Of a stretch of 64,000 bases of DNA, positions 1 to 7,722 are shown piece after piece (the first letter of the stretch is position 1; every line of letters starts with the position of its first letter). Source of the stretch: Pseudomonas sp. JUb42 (GTDB taxonomy: Bacteria > Pseudomonadota > Gammaproteobacteria > Pseudomonadales > Pseudomonadaceae); assembly GCF_024807945.1 (NCBI RefSeq), contig NZ_JANUFD010000001.1, positions 1 to 64,000 of the forward strand. The letters run 5' to 3'. The notes under the pieces were generated by a model. It searched no databases. It was given only the letters and a program-made list of their open reading frames with translations, and was not told where the DNA came from. The position numbers and the translations under genes are program-made.

Positions 1-430
1 GATCGGTGTTCGAACTGATGCCAGTGGCATCACCTGGAGCTGTGTCCGAAGTGATTCGCGGGAAATCACCCTGGTCGGTGGTTGAGGTGATGCCCTGGGC
101 ATCACCTTGGTCGGCGCTCGAAGTGATGCCCGGGGCATCACCCTGATCGGTGTTCGAACTGATGCCAGTGGCATCACCTGGAGCTGTGTCCGAAGTGATT
201 CGCGGGAAATCACCCTGGTCGGTGGTTGAGGTGATGCCCGGGGCATCACCCTGGTCGGTGTCCGAAGTGATGCCCTGAGCAACCAGTGCCGGGTCGATAG
301 CTATTCCCGGGGAATAGGTCGATTCCGAATTCGGCGTGTTGTCCGGGGCAACATCCAGATCCTGGCCTTGATCTATGCCCGGGGCATAGGTCGGCACTAA
401 GTTCGAAACGTTGCTAGGGGCGAAGCCCAC
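1..430. repeat. 36-bp tandem repeats, each centred on a palindrome
   Basis: Dyad centres fall at 24, 60, 96, 132, 168, 204, 240, about 276, 309, 345 and 381, with a weak one near 417. That is 36 bp apart apart from one 33-bp step. Examples are GTGATGCCCGGGGCATCAC (around 132 and 240), CTATTCCCGGGGAATAG (301-317), TGTTGTCCGGGGCAACA (337-353) and CTATGCCCGGGGCATAG (373-389). Arms differ between units but stay complementary within most of them. Confidence 0.85.
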
Positions 431-451
431 GCTCGTCAGCGCGCTGTCCAC
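1..451 (-). CDS. Partial open frame of 12-residue acidic tandem repeats, end of ICE operon
   Basis: On the minus strand the frame from 451 to the window edge has no stop (150 codons) and encodes about twelve units of consensus G-D-A-P-G-I-T-S-x-T-D-Q. The unit is 36 bp, with a higher-order period of 144 bp: position 1 onward recurs almost exactly from 145. Unit cores are FAPSN, YAPGI, VAPDN, YSPGI, VAQGI, DAPGI, DFPRI and DATGI, the last types recurring. The product would be acidic, low in complexity and rich in Ser/Thr/Gly. The first possible start is GTG at 451, six bases after the TGA of the replication gene and in the same frame, with only a weak ribosome site. It could therefore be a separate gene, the continuation of a gene split by a stop, or a read-through product. 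I do not recognise the family. The constant frame over every unit supports coding, but the dyad symmetry of each unit could give the same impression. Confidence 0.45.
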   Translation of the reverse strand, partial: MDSALTSVGFAPSNVSNLVPTYAPGIDQGQDLDVAPDNTPNSESTYSPGIAIDPALVAQGITSDTDQGDAPGITSTTDQGDFPRITSDTAPGDATGISSNTDQGDAPGITSSADQGDAQGITSTTDQGDFPRITSDTAPGDATGISSNTD

Positions 452-454
452 GGC

Positions 455-1789
455 TCAGAATCCCAGCTCTTGGCGAATAGCGCGCATCTGGTCTCTGCCC
501 CTAGCCACGGCGATTTCGTCACGTGGCGCTGGCGGGGATGCCGTTTGTTGGATAGGGCTATGCGATACCAACTCAGGCTGCGGTTTCGGTTGCTGTACCG
601 GGGTTACTGGCGTGCGGTTGGGCTCTGAGGGTGCTTGCCAGAGCGCATTGAACTCACCTTTGTTCGCCTTTTGGACGCAACTGAGCAGGTAAGCCAACGG
701 GTTTTTTACGCCGCCGGAGAGGATGCGGTGGTGCCATTGGTTCAAAAGCGCCTGTCGAACAGCAGGGTCGACCAGGCTGATGGCGGCCAGCGCTTTCTGG
801 CGCTGATCTGGGGTCAGACGTTTCAGTGACTCTGTGATGTCTGCGCTGGTCTGGGACTCGTGCAGTACAAAGCTTTTAGATACAGAGGTATTAGTATTTG
901 TATACGTACTATATGAGTTCGGATTCCGAACTGAGGCCAAAGTAGCCAATTGTTGCATGAGTTCGGATTCCGAACTCGGTGGTTGGACACGGCTATCACG
1001 CTCTATTCCACTGATTTCGGAATCCGAACTCGGTGTTTCAGGGGGGCTCGTTGCCGGAGTTCGGATTCCGAACTCAGTCAGAACAGGTGCAGCCGAGGTG
1101 AATTCATCGTGCAGTTCACCAGCACCCAAACGTTCTGCCATCACGTCGAGACGAGTTGGAAGCGATTTATCAGCTACATGCAGATCGGCCGTCACGTCAT
1201 TGAACGCGCGTTCGGCCATCAGACGTATCGCCTTGTTGGCATGATCAAGTGATTGGCCAATCAACAGCATGAAGTCGCGATCGATCTCCATGGCTTCTGC
1301 GCAGCCGATGGGCTCGTCATGCAGGATGTACACATTGCCTTGCATGCGCCCGCTCACTGCATCGCGCACTCGACGACCCAGGCTGAGCCAACGCGTCAGG
1401 CGAAGGTGAGTGAGCGTTTTAGCGATCGTTTCCCTCGATGCCGGTTTGCCAGGTGTCGACCCGAGATAGGGTCGTAGTTCCTCGTAGGTGGGGAATGCGG
1501 TCAAACCGTCGCTATTGATCAACAGACGAAAGACCTGCCAGGCATTGCGTTCGAGAGGAGACAAGCGATCATCCAGAAGAAGACGACGCGGTACTGTTTC
1601 ATGCGGATTGCCGCTGAATACGATGCCGGCGTACTGATCGTGCGCTGTGTCGTCCTCTTGATCGCTACCAGTGGCGCCAGTAGTGCGGGTATTCGAGACT
1701 TTCACCTGGAACGCTGCTGCTTGCTGCAGAGTCCCGGCAGCAGCATTAATAACGGATCCCAGTGAGAGCCGCTTCGACAGTCTTATCAC
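455..1789 (-). CDS. STY4528-family ICE/pathogenicity-island replication protein
   Basis: A 444-residue protein that I place in the STY4528 family of island replication proteins, from its position after parB and a DUF2857 gene in a PAPI-1/SPI-7-type cassette and from its N-terminal half. Residues about 65-160 (ending SPLERNAWQVFRLLIN and on through RETIAKTLTHLRLTRWLSLGRR) look like a winged-helix or replication-initiator region with a conserved arginine cluster. The middle (about 225-300) is low in complexity and Ser/Glu/Pro-rich, coinciding with DNA palindromes at 915-1075. The C terminus (about 395-430) is Pro/Gln-rich. The start is GTG at 1789, overlapping the TGA of the upstream DUF2857 gene (GTGA), so translation is probably coupled. 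It likely acts in replication or maintenance of the excised element; the biochemical role is not evident from sequence. The family assignment is by recall. Confidence 0.7.
   Translation of the reverse strand: MIRLSKRLSLGSVINAAAGTLQQAAAFQVKVSNTRTTGATGSDQEDDTAHDQYAGIVFSGNPHETVPRRLLLDDRLSPLERNAWQVFRLLINSDGLTAFPTYEELRPYLGSTPGKPASRETIAKTLTHLRLTRWLSLGRRVRDAVSGRMQGNVYILHDEPIGCAEAMEIDRDFMLLIGQSLDHANKAIRLMAERAFNDVTADLHVADKSLPTRLDVMAERLGAGELHDEFTSAAPVLTEFGIRTPATSPPETPSSDSEISGIERDSRVQPPSSESELMQQLATLASVRNPNSYSTYTNTNTSVSKSFVLHESQTSADITESLKRLTPDQRQKALAAISLVDPAVRQALLNQWHHRILSGGVKNPLAYLLSCVQKANKGEFNALWQAPSEPNRTPVTPVQQPKPQPELVSHSPIQQTASPPAPRDEIAVARGRDQMRAIRQELGF
915..1075. repeat. Four iteron-like 19-bp palindromes inside the replication gene
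   Basis: Copies of GAGTTCGGATTCCGAACTC, or its one- or two-base variants, lie at 915-933, 959-977, 1013-1031 and 1057-1075. Each has 9-bp arms around one central base. Spacings are 44, 54 and 44 bp, so the copies fall in different reading frames of the host gene. The conservation is therefore at DNA level, as for protein-binding iterons. Confidence 0.85.
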
Positions 1790-2523
1790 ATGCGTTCGCC
1801 TTCTACCTGACCGAGGTTTTCATCGCGTGCGAGTTGTCCTGATGCCGTATCGTTTGATCGGTCTCTTTTCCGGGAAGGGTTTGGGGTTAGCAAAATGAGA
1901 CTGGCAGGCTTGCGAGCGGTGCCGGCCGGATACAGACCTTCGCTAATCCACTGTTGGATTTTGTGCCATATCAGTCCGAGAGTGACTCTACCAGTGGCGT
2001 CACCGGCCTCCTGATCGAGTGGAATATTGACTTCTTCCGTTATCAACATCGCAATGTCTAGCAGGGCCATCGGATCCTGGTAGTCAGCTCCGAACTCGTC
2101 CATGAGATGGACGAATCTGTGCCACAAAGGGGTGTCATCTGGAACATCCCTGTTGCGGCCGGGCTTGCCGGGAACCCCCACGATGACACGTTGAAGGGCA
2201 ACGTCCTGTGGCGACATGCCAAAAAACTGTTGGAGCATCGGCGTAGTTGCCCCCAGTCGCAGGGCTCGTTGGACCATCCGAGTCTCTTCATCACTTCGAT
2301 CCTTGGTCGATAGCAGGCGTTTAACCATGTCTTGATCGACTAGGATTTGGCACCAGAGGGCCGATGAATTCAAAAGCACGCTGAGCGCACTTGGGCTCTG
2401 CAGGACGCTTAAAATCTCAGGATCCAGTCCCATATCAAGACATCTACGAACTTCACCATTACGCAGCAGGTGAAGGATCTGATGGATAATGGCTTCATTG
2501 AGGGGATTATGTTTTTTGCCCAT
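1786..2523 (-). CDS. DUF2857 domain protein of ICE
   Basis: A 245-residue protein resembling the DUF2857 family found between parB and the STY4528 gene in PAPI-1-like elements. The N terminus (NEAIIHQILHLLRNGEVRRC) is helical and is followed by a helical region ending in LRLGATTPMLQQFFGMSPQDV, which looks like a helix-turn-helix-like segment. The C-terminal 40 residues are basic and probably disordered. The start at 2523 has a GGAGG site six bases upstream. It follows parB by 33 bp and overlaps the replication gene by 4 bp. No function is established for the family; a transcriptional or replication accessory role is inferred from position. Confidence 0.75.
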   Translation of the reverse strand: MGKKHNPLNEAIIHQILHLLRNGEVRRCLDMGLDPEILSVLQSPSALSVLLNSSALWCQILVDQDMVKRLLSTKDRSDEETRMVQRALRLGATTPMLQQFFGMSPQDVALQRVIVGVPGKPGRNRDVPDDTPLWHRFVHLMDEFGADYQDPMALLDIAMLITEEVNIPLDQEAGDATGRVTLGLIWHKIQQWISEGLYPAGTARKPASLILLTPNPSRKRDRSNDTASGQLARDENLGQVEGERM

Positions 2524-2556
2524 GAGGGGCCTCCCCAGGTCTTGGCTTCTTGGCGG

Positions 2557-4341
2557 TCATGGGTGTGCGTCTCCACATTGTTGAATTTCAAGCTCAACAA
2601 GGCGCCGTCCGAGGCGGATCAAACGAAACAGTTTCACGATGGCCGCATCATCCAATCGCGTACTGGTAGACGGTGGTTGGCTTGGGAGGGACATTTGTCC
2701 AAACAACAACTCACCCAGCGCGGCTGTGAATTTGAATTCGGCGAGTTCAAGCGGTTGTTCGGTGGTTTGCTGTTCAAGGGCGATGGCAAAGACACCACTG
2801 AGTGCTTGAAGCAGTGTCAACGTATGTGCCGACTTGTCGGTCAGTTCCACATCTTCTGCGGGTTCATTACAGATGAAACCGGCGCCTGCTTGAACGTCGA
2901 TCACATAGCGGCCACCCAGGCCTGACATTTCGGCGATCTCACGGGCGAGTTGCGCAGCGACCTGGCGCAAGTCTTTTGGAAAGTCCAATTCTCGTTCGAT
3001 GTACCAAACGTCGGAGATTGGAAACAGACCTCCGGCCTGCACGGGGATCGACACCAGCGCATTGGCATTGAAGTCCGGCAAAATTTCGCCATCCATGGCG
3101 GCGATCTTTTGCTTGATGTCCCGCACTCGCTGTGTCGTAGCTACCGGTGTAACAATATGGCCAGCGATTCTCGCTTCGCGCTCCTCGTCGGTAAGCGGCG
3201 GCTGAGGCGGCGGTGTTGCGTCTGTCTGTTGTTTGGGCTGATCAGTGGGTTTCTGCGGCTGCTTGGATTGGCCCGCTGGAGAGGGGAGACCGGACGCATT
3301 CGGCGCAGGAGGCTGCTGCGGGCTTCCACCCTTCAGACTTTCATCACCATTGGACGAGGCCTGATTTAACGTGTCCTGCCCAGAATATTGGGCATTGATG
3401 GATGCCGGTGGGTAATACGGCAGGTTTTCCATTGGGGTCGTTCGCCTGGCCCGACCCTGATGCTCATTAATGTCCAAGAGCACCTGTTCATAGGTCTTCC
3501 CTGTTCCTTCCTTCATGTTGCCAATTAGTTCATCCTGGAAACGCTCGTAGACAAACTCGGCCGCGTCCACGTCGAACTGAGACAACACTTCGAGGAACAG
3601 AAATTCAAAATCAGGAGAACGAGCCTCGCTCTTTGGTAAGTTTTCCCAAGTTAGGGCCGCGCATTTTCGCAGTGACAACAAGCGTTCAACCTGGTGTTTT
3701 CCCAGGCCTGAGTAGAGAGTGTTGGGGATGGCGGGTAATAAGCACCGAACTGCATCCTGCATACGGCTGATATGAGACTGAGAAACAGGGTATCCGTCCG
3801 CCGCCAATCGTCGAGCTAGTTCACGCTGAGAAACAGGTTCGCCCACTTCTAGCTCATACATCTTGCGCGCTTCTTCGATGCCCATAGCGCGTTCAATAAA
3901 CATCAACTGACCTTGCAGGTCGTTTTCTGCAAGGTGGCCGGTTAATGCAATGATTTCTCCGCGGGCTTCGTCCCAGGGACGAAACAGAACCGGAATCTTG
4001 TAAAAGCGCTCCTCCTTGGTCTCGGCGTATAGCTCTTTCAATATCGTCAGACGGGTATTCCCGCCGTTTCTGATGACGTACTTGGAATGCCCAGGGCGGC
4101 GAGTGACTGGCGGTGGTTGATCCAGACCGCGTGCCAGGATCGATGCTTTCAGTTCCTGGTATTTGGAGTTGGTGATTTTGCGAGGGTTATTCTCGTAAGG
4201 AATCATGTCCTCGATGCACAACACCATTGCTGTCGGCGCGATGGGGTCCGATAGTTTATCAACGGTCGGTCCGGAGCGCGCAAAGGAGCCCTGAAAGAGC
4301 TTTCCGGTCAGCGCTTCGGGTGAAAGGGGCTTGTTGGACAT
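2557..4341 (-). CDS. ParB-family partition/nuclease protein of ICE
   Basis: A 594-residue ParB-like protein. An N-terminal ParB domain (about 30-150) carries MIPYENNPRKITNSKYQELKA and the GGNTRL motif that replaces the classical GERR box in island ParB proteins. It is followed by a helix-turn-helix region (about 160-210, VSQRELARRLAADGYPVSQSHISR). Residues about 320-390 are a Pro/Gln linker and the C terminus (about 420-590) is specific to ICE ParB proteins. The start at 4341 is chosen because GGAGG lies seven bases upstream and the preceding gene stops at 4343. It probably works with the ParA encoded at 9100-9972, about 5 kb upstream in the same direction, to stabilise the excised element. 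Confidence 0.85.
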   Translation of the reverse strand: MSNKPLSPEALTGKLFQGSFARSGPTVDKLSDPIAPTAMVLCIEDMIPYENNPRKITNSKYQELKASILARGLDQPPPVTRRPGHSKYVIRNGGNTRLTILKELYAETKEERFYKIPVLFRPWDEARGEIIALTGHLAENDLQGQLMFIERAMGIEEARKMYELEVGEPVSQRELARRLAADGYPVSQSHISRMQDAVRCLLPAIPNTLYSGLGKHQVERLLSLRKCAALTWENLPKSEARSPDFEFLFLEVLSQFDVDAAEFVYERFQDELIGNMKEGTGKTYEQVLLDINEHQGRARRTTPMENLPYYPPASINAQYSGQDTLNQASSNGDESLKGGSPQQPPAPNASGLPSPAGQSKQPQKPTDQPKQQTDATPPPQPPLTDEEREARIAGHIVTPVATTQRVRDIKQKIAAMDGEILPDFNANALVSIPVQAGGLFPISDVWYIERELDFPKDLRQVAAQLAREIAEMSGLGGRYVIDVQAGAGFICNEPAEDVELTDKSAHTLTLLQALSGVFAIALEQQTTEQPLELAEFKFTAALGELLFGQMSLPSQPPSTSTRLDDAAIVKLFRLIRLGRRLVELEIQQCGDAHP

Positions 4342-4342
4342 T

Positions 4343-4693
4343 TCACGCCTCCTTGGCGGCAGCCATCTGGCCAACAGGGATGCGGCCGGATAGCAGGACA
4401 TCGATGATCGCTTTGAGGCGAGTGATTTCGTCCTCCAGTTCTGTGGTCACGCGCATGCGGTGAACGATTTCAGCATTCATCGAGCGAAGGCATGTTTTGG
4501 CCTTGCCAGCGATTTCATCGCGCATGCCTTCGGGAAAACGGACAACAAACTTTTCGTCGTTCTGGCGAGCGGGAAGCACACTGCGGTTCATGAACGACTG
4601 CTGATGGTCATGCGTGACGGTGGGAGCGTGACTGTTCGCGTGAATGAAGTTCATGGCTGTAGCCGTTGGCTGAGCGGATTGGTTAAGGCTCAT
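4343..4693 (-). CDS. Arc-family ribbon-helix-helix DNA-binding protein
   Basis: A 116-residue protein. Residues about 45-85 (EKFVVRFPEGMRDEIAGKAK, then CLRSMNAEIVHRM) match the Arc/MetJ ribbon-helix-helix fold: a short beta strand with alternating polar and hydrophobic residues, then two helices. The first 40 residues are His/Ala-rich and probably flexible; the C-terminal helix may oligomerise. Its ATG overlaps the TGA of the upstream gene (ATGA) and its stop is one base before parB. A local repressor of the ICE maintenance genes is the natural guess; binding sites are not identified. Confidence 0.75.
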   Translation of the reverse strand: MSLNQSAQPTATAMNFIHANSHAPTVTHDHQQSFMNRSVLPARQNDEKFVVRFPEGMRDEIAGKAKTCLRSMNAEIVHRMRVTTELEDEITRLKAIIDVLLSGRIPVGQMAAAKEA

Positions 4694-5016
4694 TTCGCTG
4701 CTCTCTTTTGGAGGAATGATTTGCTACGGAAGGGGATTCGATACTCGACAGCTAACCGCCGACAGCGCGACTCCGGCTCATTCAGAAGCTTGGCGGCCTC
4801 GGCGAGCGTCTTTGCATTCGACGCATGGCCTACCAACAGCTTGGCCAGATTCGCGTCATCGATGATCGAGTGAGTCGCGAGTTTGGGCTCGGCTACCGCT
4901 TCGATCTGGCGACCCCGGGCCAGGAAGTCGGCCACCGCTCGGTCGATCCGCTCTTGTTCGATTTGCCGCGCGCTTGGGGTTGGAGGATCGTTTTCAACGG
5001 CATGGATAAGCTCCAT
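4690..5016 (-). CDS. Small ICE protein of unknown function
   Basis: A 108-residue protein that I do not recognise. It is mostly helical, with a basic C terminus (YRIPFRSKSFLQKRAAK). The middle (about 55-90, ANLAKLLVGHASNAKTLAEA) could form a helix-turn-helix-like pair of helices. I chose ATG at 5016, which overlaps the upstream TGA (TGATG), over an upstream GTG at 5025 that has no better ribosome site. It is translationally coupled on both sides, so it belongs to the zinc-motif/Arc/parB run. Confidence 0.6.
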   Translation of the reverse strand: MELIHAVENDPPTPSARQIEQERIDRAVADFLARGRQIEAVAEPKLATHSIIDDANLAKLLVGHASNAKTLAEAAKLLNEPESRCRRLAVEYRIPFRSKSFLQKRAAK

Positions 5017-5675
5017 CACGAGCACCTCGCGCTGTCGATCTGCTCGAATAGATTGCCGGCTTGAATGTGGGTGATTTCTGCTTCACGCACGTCATTGAAC
5101 CGTTCAGCAATGTCGGCCAGGAACAAGCGAGTAGCCTCGCGGGATCCTGTGATTTGAAAGGCGACGGTGCAATGCTGGACATCCTGGTCTGGGGCCAGGT
5201 AGGGCATGACCAATGTCTGGTAGCCGCGAGCTTGTAGGAATTGTGGTACCCAAACGGACCAGAAGTAGCTGGATAACAGCGCACCTGGTGCCAGCAGCTC
5301 GATCTCAACAGTTCCTTGAGCAGTGTCGGATAACGTCACGTAGCCAAGGTCTTTCATGCCGACAAGGGCTCGTGCCTGGTGCTTTGTAATGATGGTGCTG
5401 CTGTGTTTGGCCAATCGCTGTACGGCCTGGGCGATGCCATCCAGTTCGTTGCCATCGATCCCGTGTTCATGGGCATAGGTGAACGCCGAGTTCTGGAATT
5501 CTTGTTTGGCATGGAAGCGGGGTAGGTCGCGAGATGCAGCTGCGTACTGTAGTTCTGCTATGTGTTCGCCACCGCAGCGCGGGCACGAACCGGCAGCGAC
5601 AAGATGCGCTGGATGGTGCTGACGGCAACCCAGGCACTCATGTGTGATTTGCAGATTTCTTGCGGGCGAGTTCAT
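5016..5675 (-). CDS. Unknown ICE protein with N-terminal CxxC-CxxC zinc motif
   Basis: A 219-residue protein. The N terminus has two CxxC pairs (CLGC at about residue 13 and CPRC at about 32), which should bind one zinc. The rest has no motif I recognise. The open frame extends another 106 codons upstream to 5993, but I start at ATG 5675 because GGAG lies seven bases before it and the extra residues look like read-through of intergenic sequence. It heads the zinc-motif, 108-residue, Arc, parB run, and the divergent small gene at 5842 faces away from it, so 5676-5841 probably holds two promoters. Confidence 0.6.
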   Translation of the reverse strand: MNSPARNLQITHECLGCRQHHPAHLVAAGSCPRCGGEHIAELQYAAASRDLPRFHAKQEFQNSAFTYAHEHGIDGNELDGIAQAVQRLAKHSSTIITKHQARALVGMKDLGYVTLSDTAQGTVEIELLAPGALLSSYFWSVWVPQFLQARGYQTLVMPYLAPDQDVQHCTVAFQITGSREATRLFLADIAERFNDVREAEITHIQAGNLFEQIDSARCS

Positions 5676-5841
5676 GCGCGTGCTCCTAGTCCTGACCATG
5701 TAGCTGGACGAACGAAAGGCTTTGGCCGATGGGATTTTTTGACTCAATGGAAGATCCATTGGGCTTGAAAGGGTGCCGGACGCATCCAGTGGTAGAGTTT
5801 GGGGTTCTAGGACACAAACTTTTGACCTCTGGAGGTCCAGC

Positions 5842-6132
5842 ATGAAAAAGCAAGAAGACCCGCTTCCACCTGAAGTGTTGTACTCGTCGGCAATGCAGGC
5901 AGGAATTTGCGATGCATTGAGAATCATCGGGATTGTTCTGGCAGGAGATAAGCCAGCGGCCGCACTCTTGAAACAGTCATTTGATGTACTCATTGCGGCT
6001 GTTCCTGAGCGTTTTGGAGAGCTGAGTCAAAATCCTCTTGTGATGGAGGGTTACAAGGAGCCTCTGAAATGCTTGATGGAGGCGCTACACAGCCGGGAAA
6101 TGGCGGGAACGGGATCTTCACGAGCTCATTGA
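5842..6132 (+). CDS. Small rightward ICE gene, unknown product
   Basis: A 96-residue protein without a recognised domain, mainly helical (AGICDALRIIGIVLAGDKPA). It is the only rightward gene seen in the ICE segment. The start is supported by GGAGG seven to ten bases upstream, and that ribosome site sits inside a perfect dyad (GACCTC-TG-GAGGTC, 5824-5837), which could be an operator or could mask the ribosome site. Its last 143 bp overlap the 3' end of the leftward gene at 5990-6379. It may be a real regulator-type small gene or a chance frame. Confidence 0.5.
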   Translation: MKKQEDPLPPEVLYSSAMQAGICDALRIIGIVLAGDKPAAALLKQSFDVLIAAVPERFGELSQNPLVMEGYKEPLKCLMEALHSREMAGTGSSRAH

Positions 6133-6379
6133 GATAAGCTCCAAAAGCAGCGTGCTTTGCCTCTTCAACGGTGGCACCTTGATTTATCTTGTCGTCGTAG
6201 CATTGCTTCGAGGCCGCTTGAAAAATTGGTAGGGCGGCCTCCGTTACTTTTCCATAAGCGACGACAAACTCGATCACCGGGCGTGAATACAACGCTCTCT
6301 GAACGCCAGGATTGAAAAGACGCTGCAAAAACGCATCAGTGGCTACTGAAGCCAGCGATCCGAGGGGGTTAGCTCTCAT
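5990..6379 (-). CDS. Unknown ICE protein following dnaB
   Basis: A 129-residue protein with a helical body (VIEFVVAYGKVTEAALPIFQ) and a Pro/Gln-rich tail of about 35 residues. The start at 6379 overlaps the dnaB stop (ATGA), so it is the last gene of the coupled parA-to-dnaB run. I do not recognise the family. The tail is the part that overlaps the opposing gene at 5842-6132, so its true end may matter less to function than its helical region. Confidence 0.55.
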   Translation of the reverse strand: MRANPLGSLASVATDAFLQRLFNPGVQRALYSRPVIEFVVAYGKVTEAALPIFQAASKQCYDDKINQGATVEEAKHAAFGAYLNELVKIPFPPFPGCVAPPSSISEAPCNPPSQEDFDSALQNAQEQPQ

Positions 6380-7722
6380 GCGCCTGCTCCTTGCCAATAG
6401 GTGGCCGAGAGATTTTCGAAGCGGGTTTGGCTGGCGATGAAAGCAGTTCGCACTGTCCCTATTGGACCATTGCGATGTTTCCCCAGGATCAATTCTGCGA
6501 TGCCTTTGTGTTCGGTCTCTGGGTGGTAGACCTCATCCCGGTAGACGAACACAATCAGGTCGGCGTCCTGTTCCAAGGCGCCTGACTCTCGTAAGTCGGC
6601 GTTCACAGGACGTTTGTTTGGGCGATGCTCCAGGGAGCGGTTGAGCTGGGAGAGAGCGACAACGGGGCAGGCCATCTCTTTGGCCAGGGCTTTAAGCGAG
6701 CGAGAAATTTCTGAGATCTCATTGACCCGATTCTCACTTCCGGGACACCGCATCAGCTGCAGGTAATCCACCATGATCAACACAGGTTTGCCAAACTGCC
6801 TCGCTCCCCTTCTCGAGCGCGCTCGCAGGTCTGTAGGCGACAGCCCTGAAGTGTCATCGATTACCAAGCGGGTTCCGTACGACTGGATGCGGTTCAAGGC
6901 ATATGAGAGCTTTGGCCAGTCCTCATCATCGAGCTGTCCTGACATCAGCTTTGAAAGGTCCAGGCGCCCAAGGACAGCAATCAGACGATAGAGAAGGGCA
7001 TCTGCCGGCATCTCTAAGCTGTAGATCTGTACTGAACTGTCCGGAAATTTTTGTAGCGCCGCGTCGACGAAGTTGAGCGCCAGGCTGGTTTTCCCCATTG
7101 AGGGCCTGGCAGCCAGAATGATTAGGTCTGCGTCCTGCAATCCCCCTGTCAGCTTGTCAAAGTCATTAAGTCCAGTTGGCAGCCCTCTTATGGGGTTTCC
7201 ACTGTTGAAGCGCTCGTCGATCTGGTCGACGATTTTTCCCAGCGTATTGAGGACGTCGACGAACTCTGCTTTCTGATGGTTCTCACCCATCGCAAATAAC
7301 CGCTGCTCAATTGATTCTTGTACGGCAGTTGCACTGGCTCGCTCCTCCGACGCATCACGAGTCAGCTGATGGCCGAGGGAGATCAGCCGGCGTAAATGGG
7401 CACGGTCACTGACAATCTTCGCGTATGACACAATGTTGGCAACTGACGGCGTGTCTTTTGCCAGTACAGCGAGATAGGCCAGACCTCCGGCCTCATCAAT
7501 GTTCTTGGTTGCATTCGCGACCGTCACAACATCAAACGGGCTGTTCAGCTGAGCCAACTGCTCGATGCTCTGGAAGATGACCTTGTGATCTCGGCGAAAA
7601 AAGTCTTCCGTTTTGACCACATCGGCAATTAGATCCCAGCTTTGGTTGTCTAGCATCAGGCCGCCGAGGATGGCCTGCTCAGCCTCGATCGAATGTGGGG
7701 GAGTAAATTCGGTGAGAGTCAT
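6376..7722 (-). CDS. dnaB: Replicative DNA helicase, DnaB family, ICE-borne
   Basis: A 448-residue DnaB-type hexameric helicase. The N-terminal domain (about 1-110) begins PHSIEAEQAILGGLMLDNQS, typical of DnaB. The RecA-like C-terminal domain has a Walker A segment (ARPSMGKTSLALN, about 215), a Walker B-like segment (VLIMVDYLQLM, about 318) and the late ALSQLNR motif. Length is close to the usual 450-470. The start is ATG 7722, overlapping the DUF2786 stop (ATGA); the frame runs 27 codons further upstream but without family similarity. It presumably unwinds ICE DNA during autonomous replication; the host chromosomal dnaB is elsewhere. Confidence 0.9.
   Translation of the reverse strand: MTLTEFTPPHSIEAEQAILGGLMLDNQSWDLIADVVKTEDFFRRDHKVIFQSIEQLAQLNSPFDVVTVANATKNIDEAGGLAYLAVLAKDTPSVANIVSYAKIVSDRAHLRRLISLGHQLTRDASEERASATAVQESIEQRLFAMGENHQKAEFVDVLNTLGKIVDQIDERFNSGNPIRGLPTGLNDFDKLTGGLQDADLIILAARPSMGKTSLALNFVDAALQKFPDSSVQIYSLEMPADALLYRLIAVLGRLDLSKLMSGQLDDEDWPKLSYALNRIQSYGTRLVIDDTSGLSPTDLRARSRRGARQFGKPVLIMVDYLQLMRCPGSENRVNEISEISRSLKALAKEMACPVVALSQLNRSLEHRPNKRPVNADLRESGALEQDADLIVFVYRDEVYHPETEHKGIAELILGKHRNGPIGTVRTAFIASQTRFENLSATYWQGAGA

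Noticed and set aside
1..430. A CRISPR array
   Set aside because: The repeats are 36 bp end to end with palindromic centres and no unique spacers; no cas genes are present.
834..1252. Plus-strand frames over the STY4528 gene
   Set aside because: The minus strand has the coupled operon and family likeness; the plus frames reflect palindromic DNA.
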